Positions 1 to 8,453 of a stretch of DNA of 62,078 nucleotides are shown here, piece by piece. The translations under genes and the position numbers were made by a program. The number at the start of each line of letters is the position of its first letter. Within the stretch, counting starts at the first letter, position 1. Origin of the DNA: Halomonas sp. Its GTDB lineage: Bacteria; Pseudomonadota; Gammaproteobacteria; Pseudomonadales; Halomonadaceae. The notes beneath the pieces are model-generated. The model did not search any database. It was given only the letters and a program-made list of their open reading frames with translations, and was not told the DNA's origin. The stretch covers positions 1 through 62,078 of the forward strand of contig NZ_JAJUFQ010000025.1 of NCBI RefSeq assembly GCF_029263665.1. The letters run 5' to 3'.

Positions 1-1300
1 CGAGGTTGTCATGAAGGTGGGTGGCGACACCTACACAGGGGTCGTGAACGAAGATGGCAAAACCTGGAGCGTGGATATTGATCCCGTCACCTGGAGCCAC
101 TTCAAGGACACCGACATCGACGTCAATGTCACGGTGACCAACGCCCAGGGCAACAGCGGTTCTGCCGTTCGTACGGTGGCTCTCGATATCACCACACCGA
201 TCATCTACTTCGATACCATCGCGGAAGATGACATCGTCAATGCCGCTGAACATGCCAAGGATCTGCCAATTGGCGGCACAGTCCTGGGGCTTGACGGTGG
301 TGAGACGATGTATGTCGAGCTCAACGGCAAGACCTACACCACCACGGCAACGGCAGATGGTCGTTGGGCGTTGAATGTGCCGGCAGCGGATGTTGCTGAA
401 CTGGCAGACGGCGATCAGACGGTCTCTGTCAGCGTGACCGAAGGGGCCGGTAATACCGGAACTGCCTCGCACGACTTCCGTGTCGATACCGTCCTCCCGA
501 CCTTGACGGTCACCGAAGGGGTAACGCGCAGTGGTGACAACATTGTCACTCCTGACGAGCACGGTACGAACCTGGAGGTCTTCGGTACTTCCACAGGGCT
601 GGATCACGACTTCGTCTATCTGGAAATTGCTGGCTTCACCTACAACATCCAGACATTCGATGATGGTACCTGGGGCATCGTGACTCGTCGCGCCGACATG
701 GCCACGCTGACCGATGGTACGTACGAGATCAAACTCCACGCCACCAATGATGTGGGCAACGTGGCCGAGACTTCGGTTGAGCTGATTGTCGATGCGGGTG
801 TGCCGTCTCTGCAGCTGGCATCGGCTGAAGCACCGGTACAGGATGCGGTGGTCGATGACCAGGCTGTTGCTGGTTCTGTGGATGATGACACCCTGGAGAG
901 CACCCAGGCCGATGAGCACTTCACCATCGGTAACGGTGGCAATGACTCCGTGGTATACCACCTGCTGGATGCAGCGGATGCCACCGGTGGTAATGGTGCG
1001 GATCGTATCAGCGGCTTCACGGTTGGTGATGGCAATAATACTGCCGATGCCGATCGTATCGACCTGAGTGAGCTGCTTGCTGAGCGTCGTTCGACCGATG
1101 GCAATGATGATGGTGCTGAGATAACCGCAGAAGATCTCAGCGATTACCTGAGCGTTACCGTGAACGGCAGCGATACCGAGATTGCCATTGACCGTGATGG
1201 TGCCGGCTCTGCCCATGAGATGACCACTGTCGTGACCCTCTCTGGTGTGCAAACGGACCTGGCAACCTTGCTGGCCAACCACCAGTTGGTTGTCAACTAA
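1..1300 (+). CDS. Type I-secreted Ig-like repeat adhesin, C-terminal part
   Basis: The reading frame is open at the left edge (codons run from base 2), so only the last ~430 residues are present. Two to three bacterial Ig-like modules of about 100 residues are visible, each with an NG(K)TYTT-type strand, a DG(R/T)W turn and a closing VDT segment. The last ~150 residues carry a GNGGNDSV motif, then DADRIDLSELL and a hydrophobic end (LLANHQLVVN). That is the shape of the VCA0849-type C-terminal secretion signal read by type I (ABC/HlyD/TolC) exporters. The protein would be a giant surface adhesin used in attachment or biofilm. No transporter genes are in the window. Many Asp and few Lys residues fit a halophile's exported protein. 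The family call is firm; the ligand is unknown. Confidence 0.85.
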   Translation, partial: EVVMKVGGDTYTGVVNEDGKTWSVDIDPVTWSHFKDTDIDVNVTVTNAQGNSGSAVRTVALDITTPIIYFDTIAEDDIVNAAEHAKDLPIGGTVLGLDGGETMYVELNGKTYTTTATADGRWALNVPAADVAELADGDQTVSVSVTEGAGNTGTASHDFRVDTVLPTLTVTEGVTRSGDNIVTPDEHGTNLEVFGTSTGLDHDFVYLEIAGFTYNIQTFDDGTWGIVTRRADMATLTDGTYEIKLHATNDVGNVAETSVELIVDAGVPSLQLASAEAPVQDAVVDDQAVAGSVDDDTLESTQADEHFTIGNGGNDSVVYHLLDAADATGGNGADRISGFTVGDGNNTADADRIDLSELLAERRSTDGNDDGAEITAEDLSDYLSVTVNGSDTEIAIDRDGAGSAHEMTTVVTLSGVQTDLATLLANHQLVVN

Positions 1301-1410
1301 CGGATCGTCAGTTCGTTGACTGGTAACTGACAATCTCCGGGCGGTCGGCCAGCGCAGGGCAGCAATGCACTGGCCGACACCCAATATGGAGATAACGTGA
1401 ACAAAACAGA

Positions 1411-1437
1411 AAGGGGATCCTGCGGGTCCCCTTTTTT
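1411..1437 (+). terminator. Rho-independent terminator after the adhesin gene
   Basis: A 10-bp stem (AAGGGGATCC against GGGTCCCCTT, one G-T pair) with a 3-base loop is followed directly by a run of T. It lies 110 bp past the adhesin stop and separates that gene from the phosphonate operon. Confidence 0.85.
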
Positions 1438-1471
1438 GTGTCTGTCGTACAAATTTCTTGCTGTTCGTTTG

Positions 1472-1489
1472 TTGTCAAATGGATGTCAA
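1472..1489 (+). promoter_or_regulatory. Distal Pho-box-like site
   Basis: TTGTCAA and ATGTCAA are separated by 4 bases, the spacing of the PhoB half-sites (consensus CTGTCAT, 4 bases, CTGTCAT). Each half differs from consensus at two positions, so this is the weaker of two candidates upstream of phnC. Confidence 0.35.
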
Positions 1490-1571
1490 TCAGATGGCTT
1501 TTTGTTCTATCTCATTGATTTATATGCTCCATGTTGAATTGTGGGCGCAGGCAGGAAATTCAGGCTAAAAA

Positions 1572-1589
1572 ATGTCATCTATCTGACAT
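1572..1589 (+). promoter_or_regulatory. Pho box upstream of phnC
   Basis: ATGTCAT, a 4-base A/T-rich spacer and CTGACAT match the 7-4-7 PhoB box with one mismatch in each half. The site is 65 bp before the phnC start, and phosphate-starvation control of phn operons is well established. The same bases also form an inverted repeat (AATGTCA/TGACATT), which leaves room for another reader. Confidence 0.55.
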
Positions 1590-1600
1590 TGTCTAGACAA
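1589..1600 (+). promoter_or_regulatory. Palindromic operator candidate (PhnF)
   Basis: TTGTCTAGACAA is a perfect 12-bp palindrome touching the Pho box and 53 bp upstream of phnC. Eleven of its bases recur exactly at 4447-4457, on the start codon of the GntR-type regulator gene phnF in the same operon. GntR/HutC proteins bind short palindromes of this kind, so it is the natural PhnF operator candidate. Confidence 0.55.
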
Positions 1601-1653
1601 CTGGGCTTCACATTCATCGCTGACACTGGCGTCAATCAAAGAGGAGAGACGTC

Positions 1654-2523
1654 ATGTCCATTCCTGCAATGGAGTCCATCGTTGCACCTGTGACGCCGGC
1701 GATCCGGGTAGAGAAGCTGCAGAAATCGTTCGGGCAGCGTCAGGTACTCGATGACATCAGTTTTCTGGTTTACCCGGGACAGATGGTGGCTCTGATCGGG
1801 CCATCCGGTTCTGGCAAGTCCACTCTGCTGCGTCATTTGGTCGGCCTGACCTGTGCCAGTCGCGGCGGCAGTCTTGTTGCACTGCTGGGGCGGGAGATAC
1901 AGAAAGCTGGCCGCATGCGGCGTGCAAGGCGTCAGGAACGTTGTCGTACAGGATATATCTTCCAGCAATTCAATCTGGTCGGTCGCCTGAGTGTGCTGAC
2001 CAATGTTCTGGCTGGAAACCTGGGGCGTATGCCCCGTGGCCGGGCCTTGCTGGGGCGCTTCAACCAGGAAGAGAAAGCCCGGGCATTACGCTGTCTGGCA
2101 CGTGTCGGTCTGGAAGAACTAGCTGACCAGCGGGCCAACACCTTGTCCGGCGGCCAGCAGCAGCGTGTTGCCATCGCTCGGGTTCTGATGCAGGACGCCG
2201 ATGTGATTCTTGCCGATGAACCCATCGCTTCCCTTGACCCGCGCAGTGCCCGGGAAGTCATGGAGATTCTCAAGCGCATCCATGCCGAGGATGGTCGCAC
2301 TGTGGTTGTCACTCTGCATCAAGTTGATGTGGCACGTCGCTATTGCCAGCGTGCCATCGCGCTCAAGGATGGGCGCATGTACTTCGATGATGCCATTGCC
2401 GAGCTTACCGACGAGCGCCTGCAGGCACTCTATGAAAACGCTGACCTCGATGAATTGCAGAACACTGCTCAGCAAGCTGAGAAAGGGTTCCGTGAGCCGT
2501 CATTGCAATACACCACTGCCTGA
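1654..2523 (+). CDS. phnC: Phosphonate ABC transporter, ATP-binding protein PhnC
   Basis: This 289-residue ATPase energises phosphonate import at the inner membrane with PhnD and PhnE. Walker A (GPSGSGKS) is at residues 49-56, the signature LSGGQQQRVAIAR follows mid-protein, and Walker B reads ILADEP, with the following segment IASLD in place of the common TASLD. A 20-residue N-terminal lead precedes the core, and a ~25-residue polar tail extends past the usual end. The start is set by AGAGGAG about 8 bases upstream. It is the first gene of the phn operon, behind a Pho box and a palindromic operator candidate; phnD follows after 44 bp. The identity is secure from the fold and the gene order. 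Confidence 0.96.
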   Translation: MSIPAMESIVAPVTPAIRVEKLQKSFGQRQVLDDISFLVYPGQMVALIGPSGSGKSTLLRHLVGLTCASRGGSLVALLGREIQKAGRMRRARRQERCRTGYIFQQFNLVGRLSVLTNVLAGNLGRMPRGRALLGRFNQEEKARALRCLARVGLEELADQRANTLSGGQQQRVAIARVLMQDADVILADEPIASLDPRSAREVMEILKRIHAEDGRTVVVTLHQVDVARRYCQRAIALKDGRMYFDDAIAELTDERLQALYENADLDELQNTAQQAEKGFREPSLQYTTA

Positions 2524-2567
2524 CCACAACCGCCTGATCTCCCCCGGGCACTACAGGAGCATTCCTC

Positions 2568-3608
2568 ATGTCATTCAAGGCACTCTCATTCACGACTCTC
2601 CGCCGACTGACCTTGCCGCTGGTGCTGGGTGCCAGCATGGCTATCGTGGCACCACTTGTCTCTGCCGAAGAACTGAAGTTCGGCATCATCTCCACCGAGT
2701 CCAGTCAGAACCAGGCGCCTTTATGGCAGCCCTTTCTCGATGACATGTCTGAGCAGATCGGTATGGAAGTGAAGCCGTTCTTTGCCACCGATTATGCTGC
2801 CGTAATCGAAGCCATGCGCTTCGACCAGATTGATCTGGCTTGGTATGGCAACAAATCGGCCATGGAAGCCGTCGACCGTGCAGGAGGTGAAGTATTCGCC
2901 CAGACCGTTCCTGAAAATGGCCAACCGGGATACTGGAGCCTGCTGATCGTCAACAAGGATAGCGACCTGCAGAGCGTCGATGATGTGCTGGCCAATGCTT
3001 CTGATCTGGTGTTTGGCAATGGCGACCCCAACTCCACTTCTGGCTACCTGGTGCCGGGTTATTACGTCTTTGCCAAAGCAGGTGTTGATGCTTCGACAGC
3101 GTTCAAGCGTACCCTGAATTCCAGCCATGAGACCAATGCCCTGGCGGTTGCCAACAAGCAGGTCGATGTGGCGACCTTCAATACCGAAAGCATGGAACGC
3201 CTGGAGATCACGGCACCTGACAAGGCCGAGCAATTGCGCGTGATCTGGAAGTCTCCGTTGATTCCATCAGATCCGCTGGTCTGGCGTAGCGATCTGGATG
3301 AGGAAACCAAGCAGAAGCTGCGTGACTTCCTGCTCAGCTACGGTGAGACCGCTGAAGAGAAGGAAATCCTGGCGCCACTGCAGTGGGCGCGTTTCGCTGA
3401 GTCCAGCAATGACCAACTGCTACCCATCCGTCAGTTGGCCATGTTCCAGAAGCGTGCCGCGGTCGAGAAGGATCAGAGCCTGTCCGACAGCGATCGGGAA
3501 GCTCGGCTTGCCGAGATCGATGCCAAGCTTGATGAGCTGGACAAGCGCATGGGTGAGATTCAGGCGGCCGATACCGGCGCCGAAACCAATTCCACGACTG
3601 CAGGCTGA
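2568..3608 (+). CDS. phnD: Phosphonate ABC transporter, periplasmic binding protein PhnD
   Basis: A 346-residue periplasmic protein that captures phosphonates and hands them to PhnE. Residues 1-33 form a Sec signal peptide (basic start, hydrophobic core, cleavage after VSA). The mature part begins EELKFGIISTESS and includes the family's WYGN, GDPNSTSGY and NSSHE segments, which line the ligand pocket. An ~45-residue charged helical tail, ending in a low-complexity Glu/Thr stretch, extends beyond the family core. The start ATG has an AGGAG 8 bases upstream. It is the second operon gene; phnE starts 8 bp after its stop. Ligand preference (2-aminoethylphosphonate or broader) cannot be read from the sequence. 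Confidence 0.96.
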   Translation: MSFKALSFTTLRRLTLPLVLGASMAIVAPLVSAEELKFGIISTESSQNQAPLWQPFLDDMSEQIGMEVKPFFATDYAAVIEAMRFDQIDLAWYGNKSAMEAVDRAGGEVFAQTVPENGQPGYWSLLIVNKDSDLQSVDDVLANASDLVFGNGDPNSTSGYLVPGYYVFAKAGVDASTAFKRTLNSSHETNALAVANKQVDVATFNTESMERLEITAPDKAEQLRVIWKSPLIPSDPLVWRSDLDEETKQKLRDFLLSYGETAEEKEILAPLQWARFAESSNDQLLPIRQLAMFQKRAAVEKDQSLSDSDREARLAEIDAKLDELDKRMGEIQAADTGAETNSTTAG

Positions 3609-3616
3609 ATATCGCC

Positions 3617-4423
3617 ATGAGTTCTCAGACTTCACCGATCGATGCTGCCTTGTCAGATCGTGCCCATGGCAAGCGAAGCTGGGTGACGCTAGCAATTTGG
3701 GGTATTGGCCTCGCCGTGCTGGCCTGGTCCTGGCAAGGCGCCGAGATGCAGCCGGGGCTACTGTTCTCCAATGCCGGTAACATGGCCACCCTGGCCGGGG
3801 ATTTCTTTCCCCCGGCCTGGGGCAACATTGGCCACTACATTGACCTGATGCTGGTCACCATACAGATCGCGATATGGGGCACGTTGCTGGCCATCATCGT
3901 GGCCATTCCATGCAGTCTGCTATCTTCAGAGAATCTGGTGCCCTGGTGGGTGTACCAGCCGATGCGCCGGTTGATGGACGCCACACGTGCCATCAATGAA
4001 CTGGTGTTTGCCATGCTGTTCGTGGTGGCAGTGGGGCTGGGTCCCTTCGCCGGTACCTTGGCACTGTTTGTTCATACCACAGGTGTGCTGGCCAAGCTGT
4101 TCTCCGAAGCGGTAGAGGCCAGTGACGCCGGTCCCATGGAAGGGATTCGTGTCACAGGGGCGGGGCGCATCGAGGAAATCGTCTTCGGGCTGATTCCTCA
4201 AGTACTGCCGCTGTGGATTTCGGTCAGCTTGTATCGTTTTGAATCGAACATTCGCTCGGCCACCGTGCTGGGCATGGTCGGGGGAGGGGGTATTGGTGTT
4301 GCGCTGTGGGAAACCATGCGTGGTTTCCAGTACGCCGAAACGGCCACCATCATGCTGGTGATCATCGTTGCCGTGACCGCGCTGGACATGGCTTCCCAGC
4401 GAGTGCGCAAGCGCTTCATCTGA
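3617..4423 (+). CDS. phnE: Phosphonate ABC transporter, permease PhnE
   Basis: A 268-residue inner-membrane permease of the PhnE/BPD family with about six hydrophobic segments. The cytoplasmic coupling loop has the shape EAVEASDAGPMEGIRVTGAGR, the EAA motif that docks onto PhnC. Only one phnE is present, as in Escherichia coli; some operons carry two. The product would act as a homodimer. It begins 8 bp after phnD and is followed by the regulator phnF after 22 bp. Confidence 0.96.
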   Translation: MSSQTSPIDAALSDRAHGKRSWVTLAIWGIGLAVLAWSWQGAEMQPGLLFSNAGNMATLAGDFFPPAWGNIGHYIDLMLVTIQIAIWGTLLAIIVAIPCSLLSSENLVPWWVYQPMRRLMDATRAINELVFAMLFVVAVGLGPFAGTLALFVHTTGVLAKLFSEAVEASDAGPMEGIRVTGAGRIEEIVFGLIPQVLPLWISVSLYRFESNIRSATVLGMVGGGGIGVALWETMRGFQYAETATIMLVIIVAVTALDMASQRVRKRFI

Positions 4424-4445
4424 GGCGCTTTTTCAAGGAGTTAGG

Positions 4446-5267
4446 ATGTCTAGACAAGTTGCTGATCATGATGCCAAACCGAGGTATCGACAGCTAGCAG
4501 ACACCTTGGCTCGGGAAGTCCGCAGTGACTTTTCACCAGGTGACCTGCTGCCCAGCGAGGCAGTGCTGGCCAAGCGTTTTGCTGTCAATCGTCATACGGT
4601 ACGCCGGGCGCTGGATGAGCTGGTTGCCGCGGGGATAGTCACGCGCCATCAGGGGCGAGGCACCCAGGTGGTGGACCGCCGCCTCGATTACGCAGTGAAT
4701 GCAGGCAGCAAGGTGACCCATAACCTGGCGGAGCTAGGGCTCGATACACAGACCCAATGCTTGAGTCAGGGATTGCTGCAACCTCCCGAGGCCATCGCCC
4801 AACGCTTTGGTGTATCACCTGATCATCCCCTGCTGTGTGTGGACACCTTGCGCAGTGTCGATGGGGCCGTGGTGTTGCGTCTGCGCCACTGGTTCGACCC
4901 TGAGCGTGTTCCGGGGTGGCAGCAGCGTTACCGCGGAGGCTCCACGCGTGCCGTACTGGCCCAGCACTATGGTCTGACCCTGACCCGTTCGCGAGTACGT
5001 CTTGAAGCCAGCCAGGCCGGCCCCGAAGACTGTCGGTTGCTGCAATGCCCCCATCTGGCGCCGCTATTGGTGCTGACCAGTGACAACGTCGATGGCGATG
5101 GCCGTCTGGTGGAAGTCTCCGTCAGCCGAGCCAGGGCCGATCGTATTGCCTACCACTTTGATTTCGACCATGGGGACTCTGGTGTGCCCGACGGTGGAGC
5201 GGCCGAGAGCCGTTCTGTCACGAGCCTTTCTGTCACGAACCACACTGAGCAAGGAGATACCGAATGA
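4446..5267 (+). CDS. phnF: GntR/HutC-family regulator PhnF
   Basis: A 273-residue transcription factor. Residues ~10-80 form a GntR winged helix (RYRQLADTL, then LLPSEAVLAKRFAVNRHTVRRALDEL). Residues ~95-240 are a UTRA effector domain ending with Arg-rich ARADRIAYHF. PhnF homologues repress phosphonate uptake or degradation genes. Its start codon lies inside TGTCTAGACAA (4447-4457), which also occurs in the phnC promoter, so direct self-control is likely. The last ~25 residues come from a duplicated 15-bp unit (5208-5237, giving SRSVT and SLSVT). It overlaps phnG by ATGA. Confidence 0.92.
   Translation: MSRQVADHDAKPRYRQLADTLAREVRSDFSPGDLLPSEAVLAKRFAVNRHTVRRALDELVAAGIVTRHQGRGTQVVDRRLDYAVNAGSKVTHNLAELGLDTQTQCLSQGLLQPPEAIAQRFGVSPDHPLLCVDTLRSVDGAVVLRLRHWFDPERVPGWQQRYRGGSTRAVLAQHYGLTLTRSRVRLEASQAGPEDCRLLQCPHLAPLLVLTSDNVDGDGRLVEVSVSRARADRIAYHFDFDHGDSGVPDGGAAESRSVTSLSVTNHTEQGDTE
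4447..4457 (+). promoter_or_regulatory. phnF: Second copy of the PhnF operator candidate, on the phnF start
   Basis: TGTCTAGACAA matches the promoter palindrome at 1590-1600 over 11 bases. It overlaps the ATG of phnF and encodes residues 2-4. Binding here could block internal transcription or elongation into phnFGHIJKLMNP. Confidence 0.5.
5208..5237 (+). repeat. 15-bp tandem duplication at the phnF 3' end
   Basis: Two in-frame copies of a 15-bp unit (AGCCGTTCTGTCACG and AGCCTTTCTGTCACG, one mismatch) lie 28 bp before the phnF stop codon and lengthen the C-terminal tail. Confidence 0.8.
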
Positions 5268-5695
5268 CTCCCGCACAGCGTCATCGCATTTTCGCGTTGA
5301 CCCCTTTCGACCGTCTTGCAGCGCATTGGCAGACCCTGGGCATCCGGGTCAGCCATCGCTGTGTGCGAGGCCCGGAAACCGGCATGACCATGGTGCGTGG
5401 CCGCATGGGCGGCTCAGGTAATGCCTTCAACCTGGGAGAGATGACACTGACCCGGGCCAGTGTGGCGCTGGAAGACGGGACGCTGGGGCATGGCTGGGTC
5501 GCCGGGCGCGACAAGGCGCATGCCGAGATGATTGCTGTCATTGATGCCTGTGCCCGTCACGACAATTGGGGACGACGCATCGATACCGAACTTGCCGAGC
5601 CACTGGCAGACGTATTGCAGCATGAGCGTGAGGAAAGATCGAAGGCTGCTGCAGCGACTCGGGTCGATTTCTTCACCATGGTCCGGGGGGAATAA
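5264..5695 (+). CDS. phnG: C-P lyase complex subunit PhnG
   Basis: A 143-residue core subunit of the C-P lyase complex (PhnG2H2I2J2). With PhnI, PhnH and PhnL it makes the 5-triphospho-ribose-1-phosphonate that PhnJ cleaves. The PhnG pattern is clear: VRGPETGMTMVRGRMGGSG, GEMTLTRASV and GYxxGRDKAHAE-like (here GWVAGRDKAHAE). The start overlaps the phnF stop (ATGA), so translation is coupled. Length is normal (E. coli about 150). Confidence 0.96.
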   Translation: MTPAQRHRIFALTPFDRLAAHWQTLGIRVSHRCVRGPETGMTMVRGRMGGSGNAFNLGEMTLTRASVALEDGTLGHGWVAGRDKAHAEMIAVIDACARHDNWGRRIDTELAEPLADVLQHEREERSKAAAATRVDFFTMVRGE

Positions 5696-5698
5696 GCC

Positions 5699-6352
5699 AT
5701 GACGCAATTTGACGATAGTGTGCGAGTCCACGACTGGCCGGCGCTGAATGACGCTGTTCACCATGGCCAGCAGGTGTTCCGTCAGTTGCTAGGGGCGATG
5801 GCCGAGCCAGGCTCCCTTGTCGAGCTGGACATGGCGGCGTTGCCTGATGGTGTTGGTATTCCGTCGGCGGCCTGGGCCGCGGTGCTGACGCTGTGTGACC
5901 TGGATACCCGTATCTGGATCGATGCGAGGATCGAGGCGTCAGGCCTGGCGGCAGCGATCGCCTTCCATACCGGTGCCCGTGTGACACAGGTAGCTGAAGA
6001 AGCCGACTTTGCCTTGATCCTGCCGTCGACCCTGGGTGAGCCGCTGTGCTTCGCCGAAGGAATAGACGCTTATCCCGACCGCAGTACGACACTGATTGTC
6101 GCCGTGGAGTCCGTCGAGACCGGGGAAGATTGGCAGCTTTCCGGTCCCGGTATTCCTGATCGTCGTGGCCTGCATATCGGTGGCGATGGCGTCACTGCTC
6201 TGATGCAGCGCCTGATGGCCAATCGCACCAGTTTTCCCTGTGGGCTGGATGCTTTCATTGCCGCAGGAAGCCGGATCACGGCGATTCCTCGCAGCACCGC
6301 GATCATGCCCAGCGTGAACGCGCCGCAGCATGCAGAAGAGGAGGTGGCCTGA
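5699..6352 (+). CDS. phnH: C-P lyase complex subunit PhnH
   Basis: A 217-residue subunit of the C-P lyase core complex, homologous to a degraded PLP-enzyme fold but without a cofactor. Conserved stretches include an N-terminal HHGQQVFRQLLGAMAEPG segment and a later LSGPGIPDRR. The gene starts 3 bp past phnG behind GGGGGAATAAGCC, and its stop shares a base with the phnI start (TGATG). Confidence 0.96.
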   Translation: MTQFDDSVRVHDWPALNDAVHHGQQVFRQLLGAMAEPGSLVELDMAALPDGVGIPSAAWAAVLTLCDLDTRIWIDARIEASGLAAAIAFHTGARVTQVAEEADFALILPSTLGEPLCFAEGIDAYPDRSTTLIVAVESVETGEDWQLSGPGIPDRRGLHIGGDGVTALMQRLMANRTSFPCGLDAFIAAGSRITAIPRSTAIMPSVNAPQHAEEEVA

Positions 6353-7500
6353 TGTACGTTGCCGTCAAGGGAGGAGAGAAAGCGATCGCCAACGCTCACC
6401 GCTGGATGGCAGATCGCCGGCGTGGAAATCGCCAACAGGAAGAACTGGGTACTGCGCAGGTAGAAGAACAGTTGGGCCTGGCGGTCGACAGGGTGATGGC
6501 AGAAGCCTCGCTCTACGACCCAGAACTGGCTGCACTGGCATTCAAGCAGGCCAGTGGAGACCTGGTGGAAGCGGTCTTCCTGCTGCGTGCCTATCGCACG
6601 ACCTTGCCGCGCCTGGCCGAAACGCTCCCGGTGGAAACCAGTGCCATGCACATCGAACGCCGCATCAGTGCCACCTTCAAGGATGTGCCTGGTGGGCAAG
6701 TGCTTGGCCCGACCTACGACTATACCCACCGTCTGCTCGATTTCATGCTGCTGGCAGAAGGAGAGGTGCCCGAACCTGCCCGCGCCGAAGAGGCCCTGGA
6801 AGCCTGTCCCCAGATTCTCGACAGCCTTGATGCAGAGGGCCTGATCGAGCAAGAAGTGGACGATGGCGCGATGCCCTATGACATCACCCGGGATCCGCCG
6901 GATTTCCCTGTCGATCGTGCTACGCGTCTGCAGATGCTGGCCCGGGGTGATGAGGGTTACCTGCTGGCTTTGGGGTATTCCACCCAGCGCGGCTATGGGC
7001 GCAATCATCCTTTTGCCGGGGAAATTCGCCAGGGTTCAGTGGAAGTGGAAATCGAGGTCGAAGGTTTCGATGAGCCTCTGTGCATCGGCGAGATCATGAT
7101 GACGGAATGCCAGATGATCAATCAGTTTGCCGGGTCCCGTACCACAGCACCGCAGTTCACACGTGGCTATGGCCTGGCCTTTGGTCGCAATGAGCGCAAG
7201 ACCATGGCCATGGCGCTGGTTGATCGTGCCTTGCGTGCCGAGGAGCTGGGCGAGCCGATTCAAGGTCCTGCCCAGCAGGCGGAATTCGTGCTGGCTCATG
7301 CCGACAGCGTCGAGGCCTCGGGCTTTGTTTCTCACCTGAAACTGCCGCATTACGTCGACTTTCAATCCGAGCTGGAACTGTTGCGTCGGCTACGGCGTGG
7401 ATATGTCCAGCAGCATGAAGAAGCTGAAGCGTCCTCTTCCGAAGCGTCGCCGGCAGGTCAGGAGAGCCTGCGTACTGCTGTCGAGGAGGCTGCCCAATGA
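6352..7500 (+). CDS. phnI: C-P lyase complex subunit PhnI
   Basis: A 382-residue subunit and the nucleosidase/transferase of the pathway: with PhnG, H and L it replaces adenine of ATP by the phosphonate. It opens with the family hallmark MYVAVKGGEKAI and contains DITRDPPDFP, YLLALGYSTQRGYG and the HPFAGEIR and GEIMMTECQMINQF segments expected of PhnI. It overlaps phnJ by 4 bp. The last ~25 residues (EASSSEASPAGQ) are low complexity and not part of the family core. Confidence 0.97.
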   Translation: MYVAVKGGEKAIANAHRWMADRRRGNRQQEELGTAQVEEQLGLAVDRVMAEASLYDPELAALAFKQASGDLVEAVFLLRAYRTTLPRLAETLPVETSAMHIERRISATFKDVPGGQVLGPTYDYTHRLLDFMLLAEGEVPEPARAEEALEACPQILDSLDAEGLIEQEVDDGAMPYDITRDPPDFPVDRATRLQMLARGDEGYLLALGYSTQRGYGRNHPFAGEIRQGSVEVEIEVEGFDEPLCIGEIMMTECQMINQFAGSRTTAPQFTRGYGLAFGRNERKTMAMALVDRALRAEELGEPIQGPAQQAEFVLAHADSVEASGFVSHLKLPHYVDFQSELELLRRLRRGYVQQHEEAEASSSEASPAGQESLRTAVEEAAQ

Positions 7501-8453
7501 GTCATCGCAATGACGTGGCCAACGGTGATGCCATGAATACAGGTTATAACGATGGTTACAACTTCGCCTACCTGGATGAACAGACCAAACGCATGATTCG
7601 TCGTGCATTGCTCAAGGCGGTAGCGATTCCCGGGTACCAGGTCCCCTTCGGCGGGCGTGAAATGCCAATGCCCTATGGCTGGGGAACGGGAGGCATGCAA
7701 CTGACGGCCAGTATTCTCGGGGCAGATGATGTGCTCAAGGTGATTGACCAGGGGGCGGATGACACCACCAACGCGGTCAGTATTCGTGCCTTCTTCGAAC
7801 GTGTGGCTGGGGTGAAGACCACGACGGCCACGTCCGAGGCCAGTGTGATTCAGACTCGTCATCGTATTCCCGAAAAGGCACTGACCAAGGATCAGATCCT
7901 GGTATTCCAGGTGCCGATCCCCGAGCCATTGCGCTTCATCGAGCCCAGCGAAGAGGAAACCCGCGTGATGCATGCCCTCGAGGAATACGGCGTGATGCAC
8001 GTCAAGCTCTACGAGGACATCGCACGCCATGGGCATATCGCGACGACCTATGCCTACCCGGTCAAGGTGGATGAACGCTATGTGATGGACCCATCGCCGA
8101 TACCCAAGTTCGACAATCCCAAGTTGCATATGAACGAAGCGTTGATGTTGTTCGGCGCAGGCCGCGAGAAGCGCCTTTATGCCATCCCTCCCTACACCCG
8201 GGTCAAGAGTCTGGACTTCGAGGACCACCCCTTCGAGGTTCAGGTATGGGATGAGCCCTGCGCGATTTGCGGTGCCACCGACAGCTATCTCGATGAAGTG
8301 ATCATCGATGATGCTGGCGGCCGCATGTTCGTGTGCTCGGATACCGATTACTGCCAGAGTCGGTCTGGCAGTGAGGCTCAATTATACGACGATCCATCAC
8401 ACGACGGTCAGCCACTCGATCGTAAACCCAAGAGTGCGGAGGAGATGGCATGA
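7497..8453 (+). CDS. phnJ: Carbon-phosphorus lyase, radical SAM enzyme PhnJ
   Basis: A 318-residue catalytic subunit that cleaves the C-P bond by radical chemistry, giving an alkane and ribose 1,2-cyclic phosphate 5-phosphate. The defining cysteine pattern C-x2-C-x21-C-x5-C is intact at Cys255, Cys258, Cys280 and Cys286. By homology to E. coli (241, 244, 266, 272), the first three hold the 4Fe-4S cluster and Cys286 forms the thiyl radical. The N-terminal YNFAYLDEQTKRMIRRA and GWGTGGMQLT segments are typical. About 14 N-terminal residues are extra relative to E. coli. ATGA overlaps at both ends show tight coupling. The enzyme looks functional. Confidence 0.98.
   Translation: MSHRNDVANGDAMNTGYNDGYNFAYLDEQTKRMIRRALLKAVAIPGYQVPFGGREMPMPYGWGTGGMQLTASILGADDVLKVIDQGADDTTNAVSIRAFFERVAGVKTTTATSEASVIQTRHRIPEKALTKDQILVFQVPIPEPLRFIEPSEEETRVMHALEEYGVMHVKLYEDIARHGHIATTYAYPVKVDERYVMDPSPIPKFDNPKLHMNEALMLFGAGREKRLYAIPPYTRVKSLDFEDHPFEVQVWDEPCAICGATDSYLDEVIIDDAGGRMFVCSDTDYCQSRSGSEAQLYDDPSHDGQPLDRKPKSAEEMA

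Larger units (their letters stand above)
1301..1653 (+). other. Intergenic region between adhesin gene and phnC
   Basis: This 353-bp gap holds the adhesin terminator (1411-1437), then an AT-rich stretch with two Pho-box-like direct repeats (1472-1489 and 1572-1589) and a perfect 12-bp palindrome (1589-1600). The phnC ribosome binding site (AGAGGAG, near 1640) ends it. No coding frame in it is convincing. Confidence 0.7.

Noticed and set aside
6070..7008. 312-residue reverse-strand frame across phnH/phnI
   Set aside because: It is the complement of two conserved genes, with no ribosome binding site or recognisable domain.
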